Source: Lethocerus indicus (Eukaryota; Arthropoda; Insecta; Hemiptera; Belostomatidae). Taken from it: a stretch of DNA of 64,000 bases. The position numbers were made by a program, and so were the translations under genes. The stretch's first letter is position 1. Each line of letters opens with the position of its first letter. Positions 58,556 through 64,000 of the stretch are shown piece by piece. The notes beneath the pieces are model-generated. The model made no database searches. It saw nothing but the letters and a program-made list of their open reading frames with translations, and was not told the origin of the DNA. The stretch lies in assembly GCA_019843655.1 (NCBI GenBank), contig JACDQD010000103.1, positions 6,200,001 through 6,264,000 on the forward strand, given 5' to 3'.

Positions 58556-61257
58556 AGGATTTATAATTTAAATAAATGGACAGAAATGAACACGGCTTCG
58601 TTGCAACCCGTCTCGACGAATTATTCGCAATGTGTATTATAGAACAATGTAAAAAAAGCCAACATAGAATGAAGAGAGTGGGAAAACAACTGGCTGATGT
58701 CATGGCCGTTAATAAGATTGGATTGGCTGTCTGTGTTAGAAAAAAATCGTTTAAGGCGGGTTTAAGGAACCTCGGCCCGACTGATAGAGCGACATGACGA
58801 TCTCAACATCTATAATTATAGATGTCGTTATACTGTAGATAGAGTTTCAGAACTTCTTCGGGTTTGAGGATCACTGGGCTTGGGGTATGGAATATGATTT
58901 TACTCTTACACCTTAATGAATGACGCTTTTCTGTTTTGACCATCATTAAATGCACTGTACCGTCATCACGAATCCATCTATTAGAGATTCGGTTCCCCTC
59001 AATTACAGCAGTAAAATGATTATAGTTTCAATTAGATAATGCGTCTCGGACCATTCGCTCGGGACAACAGATTGTTTCGGGACTCTAGTGGAGATGATGT
59101 AATCATCGAACTTCATCAAGAGCAACTTAAGAAGCTAATTGATGTGTTTTGCATCTCGTTTGACTAGCGACTCTAAAATTGGATTTAAAGTTATCATCCG
59201 ATTAACCTTTAATTGATGCTCCGCCGCTCAAGATCGCGTAATCGGTAGGGGTTAAGAAACGTTTTAAAAGTCATTTTTCCAGCCTCGCGGTTTAGTTTAT
59301 TTTGCATCGTTACTACGTTACTGCAATTTTCTCGATATTCAGCAGCTGCTGAAGATAATTTTCCTTTTCGATTCGTACAGCTTATTTAGTTCCTCCCCAT
59401 CGTGGGGATCTATCCCTCGCCGGGGCACTCCTCCCTGGCTTCCTCACAAAGATGTGTCTGAATCCGGGAGCTCCGTCCTCTGAGATGCGACACTATATCA
59501 AAAACACCGAAGGAACGCGGAATGGAAAGAACGTGTCGAGGGAATGGAGAAAGGACATATTTGGAATATGATCCAAAGGGTAAAAGGACTGCGGCAGTGT
59601 AGAAGGGCTAATATCCGATTGTTTCTAACAGTTTCGATTACCCAAGTGGAATTCCCATACCCGGCTCAAAAGAAGACTACCGCGGTAATTATTAAAACGG
59701 ACATCAAAATTGCCAGAAAATTGAAACAGTTAAAAAATGTTTAATTGTAAGACAATATTTTTCCCTCACAAGTTTAATATAAATTAAATTCACCTAGGAA
59801 ACGTATCGTGTATTTTAAACAAATATAAATGAATGGCTTTCTTGTAAATTAAACATGTGTTCATATCCCTTTAATAATGTCCGTATTTATGTCTAATTTC
59901 ATATGTGTCACCCGCATGAAAACTCAAATACGAACCTTCGGCCCAATACCAAAAGGCCTCGCCATCGCATAATTCGCCAATTTGCCACTTAGTGAAAATG
60001 ACGACGCGCGATTACTAAGGCACTGATTGGCGGCGTTTAATTGGGAATTTAAGCGCGGCTGTAAATGTTGGGTGACATGCAATTGGGGGTTGAGGGGGAT
60101 GACAATGCGCCAGATTGGCCGCGAAACGTCGCTTCGAGAGGGGGCGACACTCGAACGGCCGCCGGGCGTCCGGACATACCCCAAAAGGCAGGTAATTGGG
60201 GGTTTTATGCATCCGGTCATCACTTCATCAAGAGCAACCGAAACCTGAAATAAACCTCTTGGACATTTCAAACCTCCGTCTGAAAGGGGCGTCTTATATA
60301 ACAACATTGTAATTACCTAAATTAAAGTTGAAGCTTAATAAGAGCTGGAAATTTAAAAAAAAATGTTTCTAATACCTATCCTTCTTGTAGCGTTTCGCCA
60401 AAAGATTATCGCGACCATTAGGCTCAAGCCTTCCGTATAGAATTCATCGCAAACCATAAATACATTGGAACATACAACAGCGAACAAATCATAAATAAAA
60501 AAAGAAATTCACGGATTTGCCGCATACTCGGACAACAATGTTCCTGGAAAAGTCGTAAATTATTGAAATTTCCAAAATGTTCGCCGATTTAAACAACTGA
60601 TATAAATAATAGGTAAGATTGACTCGTCCTCACTTGAATTACAGTAACATCATCAGCAGTACTCATCCTCTGTGATAGTTTATTAGGTTTTTCATATACT
60701 TAAAATATTATAATTATGTCGTCAAATAAGAAAACTGAGAGGTATCGAGAAATTGTATCCCCCGTTTTTATCGACCGCCGTCGGTGTGACTCAAATAGGA
60801 GTTTTATATTTTTTTGAATAACAGCCGGTTAATTAAAGAATAACTTCGACTTTCGGGATTGCAGCTTTAAGGACAATGCCACACATCTCAGATTTAGTGG
60901 CCTGCCGAGTTATTGTTTGCCCGAGAGATTTATTAACAGTCGCTATCTACCTGAAGGGAACGGCACTCTATCCAGTCTTGTTTTTTCTCAACACTTTTTG
61001 CTGCAAATCACATTCTATCTTTTATCTTTCAAGGAAGGGTTGAAACATTTTTCAGGATTACGACGTCGGTGTATTGTTTTAGGTCTATTTTCTCCCAACC
61101 AAAAACAGTTTCACGATCTAAAAAGCATTTGATGATATTGTACGTAATTCAGGGTGAAATTTCACAATTACAACCAGTATTTAATCTTTATGGTTTACTT
61201 AATGTTGCTGTTCGAATTTTGTAGTAACATTGCACCAACCCCGCCTCATTATATTGG

Positions 61258-61358
61258 GCTGGTAACTAAATTATTGCGGATGTTTCCCACCCGCGGGTTA
61301 TGCCCATATATCGAGTATTTTTTGGGTACCCAAGATGTTTCAAATGGCTTTCATGAAA
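61258..61358. repeat. ~100-bp diverged repeat, copy 2 (partner at 33752)
   Basis: GGTAACTAAATTATTGCGG, CGCGGGTTATG, TATATCGAGTATTTTTTGGG and TACCCAAGATGTTT align with 33752-33865. Confidence 0.65.
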
Positions 61359-61360
61359 TG

Positions 61361-61430
61361 GCCCCCTCGGGTGTTGTCTGGATCTGACGTTTCGAAACTC
61401 ATAGTGATTTCCGTCGTCGGGTCTGACGTC
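61361..61430. repeat. CGACGTTTCG family copy
   Basis: CCCTCGGGTGTTGTCTGGAT, then CTGACGTTTCGAAACTC, then TTCCGTCGTCGGG. It matches the minus strand of 54955-55020 and the start of 55148-55190. A shorter match (CTTCCGACGTTTCAGAACTC) lies at 50682. Confidence 0.6.
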
Positions 61431-61799
61431 ATCATCCTTAAGACCTGTCGATAGGAAGAGAATTTTTAACCCTCTCAGCGGCTCAACAGTTTCCACAACC
61501 GTTCTCGGTCTTATCGTAACTCAAACAGCAATAATCCTCGACCGCTCACCTCCAGATAGTGGAACGCTGGGAAATTTCTCCCCGGTCGAATCACTGGGGA
61601 ATGTTCCTAGGACGAATTTTACATTTTTCAGTCTTAACCAATGCAATATTACTAAAACGGGCGTCAAAATCAACTTCAGCTGACTAGCTTACAATTTAAA
61701 AAGCTCCAATTCCGACGATTCCGATAGTAAGTCCTCCGAACCGTCCCTAATTCTTTCCGGTATGTTTCTACTCGCACCATTGAACATTACAATGCTGGT

Positions 61800-62040
61800 A
61801 ATAAATGAATGAAATGCCAAATCCAAATTAAAGTCTTTAAAATACAATTTGAATTTTTTTTTCTAATGACCTACCGAAAACAGCATCAATTGTGGTACCA
61901 AATCCTGCAGTCGACACGTTTTCTGTCGCTAGTAAATCTTGAAGAAAATATTTGTTGCCTAAAGTCTGTTTATTTGGTGAAAATAAAACATCTCGCTGCC
62001 AAATTGTCGGCACGCCTCCCGAAAGGAGTTTCGGTTTATG
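61800..62040. repeat. diverged repeat, copy 2 (partner at 43010)
   Basis: ACCGAAAACAGCATCAATTG, GACACGTTTTCTGTCGCTAG, TAAATCTTGAAGAAAATATT and GTCGGCACGCCTCCCGAAAG align with 43010-43290. Confidence 0.6.
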
Positions 62041-64000
62041 GAAAAAACTAATACAAGAAATTGTTATATAGTCTCTGAAGGTGGGCTGTGTGTAAACGCA
62101 GTAGTGTTGACGAATAAGATTCCGAGGGTACTAAGTGGCGTAGGTCGGGGGTGTATTGGAGCACTGTCCGGACTGGAGTGCCTAGATGTGTAGCAGCATG
62201 TGTTTTAGGAGGCTGCATGTGGGAAGCATGAGGCTGTCCTGTCCACCCCGGCTATTGGCTAATGGAATCCCCATCCCGCCCCGGGTAAATCCTTCCCCTT
62301 TCGCGCTTTTTCCCCCTTCGAGTACCTAACGGCTCAATGGCTTTATTTAACGAATTATCGCGCGGTGTATTTGCAAAAATTAATTAGGTCGTGTAATGCG
62401 CTAAATCGGTTCGTTTATGCCTCCGGTTGATTGGACCCCAAGGACTCCCCCTTTCGCCGAGAACCCTCTCTCACCGGAAAACTACGGCGAATTAAACTCG
62501 GATTTGAATTTGTTTTTAACGCCATTCTCGAATCATTTTTGTGTTCGCACGAATACAGGCTTATACACGGGTAGATATACAGTCACCGAGTTATCCGTAC
62601 ATAGACCTCCCAAAACATTATATATATACATGTATAGAGTTCGACTTTTTCAAGAATAACCAGTAGATACTAAGCGCAATAGCACCGTCTTTCCCGTAAT
62701 CCTGTGCTGAACAGTCAGGTTACACAGTGGTTTCCACTGTCCGTTTTCCACTCCGTTTCGAACACCCGATCTGAGAACGCAATGACGTAATAACGGGCCG
62801 CCATATAATTTGCGTTTCGCCTTCCCATTTATTATCTCATCCAGGACGACGCCATTTGATGCGGGGGTTTCTGTTCAACACATTTACGATCTCGGACTAG
62901 CCAGTCCGCTACGGTTGTACCATGTCTTCTACTTCCCGAGACGTTACCGGGACAGAGAGAAGGCGCTCAAATAATGGTATTTATCGTGGCGTTTATTCGA
63001 TCGTCTGGAAAAGTTAAGTTTTTCAAAATATCATTTCACCGGTTGCACAACTTCTTATAGTGTTATAGCCGGTCAAAAACGGCTGAGGCATCGAGACAGC
63101 GCCTCGAATATTAGAGAGGAATCGTTTTAAAATTAAATTAATTTGAAAAAGTGCTCCTGTGTAAAAGTGCCCCAGCAAAAGTTCCCAACGAGCCGGATGA
63201 TCGACAAGTTCAATACCCAACTTGCGTACGGCGATTGGGTGGCAGGAGGGCGGGGGCTTTACCCGACAGTAATTGCGTTCGGGGATGATAAGACTCTTCG
63301 GGCTTAATGGTGGGGTCCGTGGGGGTGGTTTCAGGGGGGGGGATGGGGTTTCGGCATCCCTTAAATCAGCCCAGGCAATATTATGGCCCACCCTAATGAA
63401 TGTACACGCCGTGAATGTTGCCGTACGGAAAATCCTGAGGGATGATTTCGACAGAAAGTTGGGGTAAGAGCAACCGCGTACTACGTTTCGAATGGCTATG
63501 TGGGACGTTAATGAAGATGAAACGGGTGAAACGGGACACAGGGGGTCTCCTGGAATGAAATGTCTGAGACTTCGGGACCGCATAGGGGTCCGAAATATTG
63601 GGACAAAAAGACTCATTTGGTGATTCTTCGTTTTGGAGAACATCGCAAAAACCCTTTAAACGAACTCAAAAGAATCGACGTGAATTAGGAGTACTAAGTG
63701 CGTTACTAAATCGGACATTAAAATTTAGCTCAGCCAACAAACTCACATTCACAGAGACTACTGTTAGATGGTCCGATCGAAAGTCCATCAAATATCACCA
63801 TTTACCACGACATGTATGGTTCCTAAAGTTTCATTCCTGTATCACTCCTCGTCCTAATTCACTCATTCATTGAATACCTCACCTCTAGGCTAGGCGAAGA
63901 GAAAATATTGTACCTACAACTATAAAGGTTGATCGGACAACAAGAAGAAAATCATAAAATAAAAATAACGAGTTACGAATTCTGACATTTTATTTATGAA

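Larger units (their letters stand above)
57888..64000. other. right-hand intergenic region, no supported gene
   Basis: Contains diverged repeats (58450, 61258, 61361, 61800) and scattered short frames. The longest frame, 206 codons at 63023-63643 minus, has a Pro-rich segment opposite a G-run and no recognisable domain. Confidence 0.4.

Noticed and set aside
63023..63643. 206-codon minus-strand frame near the right edge
   Set aside because: Longest isolated frame, but there is no recognisable domain. Its Pro-rich part is only the complement of a G-run, and nothing suggests a splice or promoter context.
45560..63790. Recurrent AGCCAACAAA-type sequence (45600, 49595, 63740) preceded by a GACATCAAAA-like stretch
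   Set aside because: The matches are short and flanks do not align well. They may be remnants of one element, but reading alone cannot separate them from chance.

Overview
The window looks like nuclear DNA of an insect. Genes have short GT-AG introns, intergenic DNA is AT-rich and full of small diverged repeats, and two small mitochondrial-type proteins, a DNA-repair enzyme and one very large fibrillar collagen can be rebuilt exon by exon. The DAPIT-like protein carries the segment GRANVAKATYA, which I recall from insect orthologues. I cannot name the order. A fibrillar (type V/XI-like) collagen argues against Drosophila, which lacks one.

Left part (1-11 kb): the N-terminal half of an unidentified, lysine/serine-rich, probably nuclear protein runs off the left edge on the minus strand. 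ATP synthase subunit DAPIT/USMG5 (minus) and a C15orf61 homologue (plus) form a close head-to-head pair that probably shares a promoter. A two-copy 329-bp tandem duplication leads into APEX1 (plus, six exons, 358 aa), the base-excision-repair AP endonuclease. APEX1 converges on the collagen gene, and a ~130-bp hairpin lies between their 3' ends.

Middle part (11.5-34.6 kb, minus strand): a complete fibrillar procollagen gene of 28 coding exons. The summed CDS is 5,091 nt (1,696 aa) and every splice phase agrees. Domain order is signal peptide, thrombospondin-N-like domain, acidic variable region, minor triple helix, linker, an uninterrupted main helix of 337 Gly-X-Y triplets, and a C-propeptide (COLFI). 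The first intron is about 7.9 kb. The C-propeptide lacks two of the eight canonical cysteines, and two helix introns split glycine codons.

Right part (36-64 kb): upstream of the collagen and on the same strand, three widely spaced exons with matching phases (46.9, 45.5 and 36.9 kb) build a 226-aa secreted, dibasic-rich, prohormone-like protein that I do not recognise. A two-exon 45-aa microprotein is predicted at 57.6-57.9 kb (plus). The rest is non-coding as far as I can see and holds several families of diverged repeats, (AT)n tracts and one non-LTR retrotransposon remnant.

Best candidates for something undescribed: the prohormone-like gene, the microprotein, a pair of inverted repeats flanking collagen exons 3-14, and an unexplained coding-like island inside collagen intron 1.
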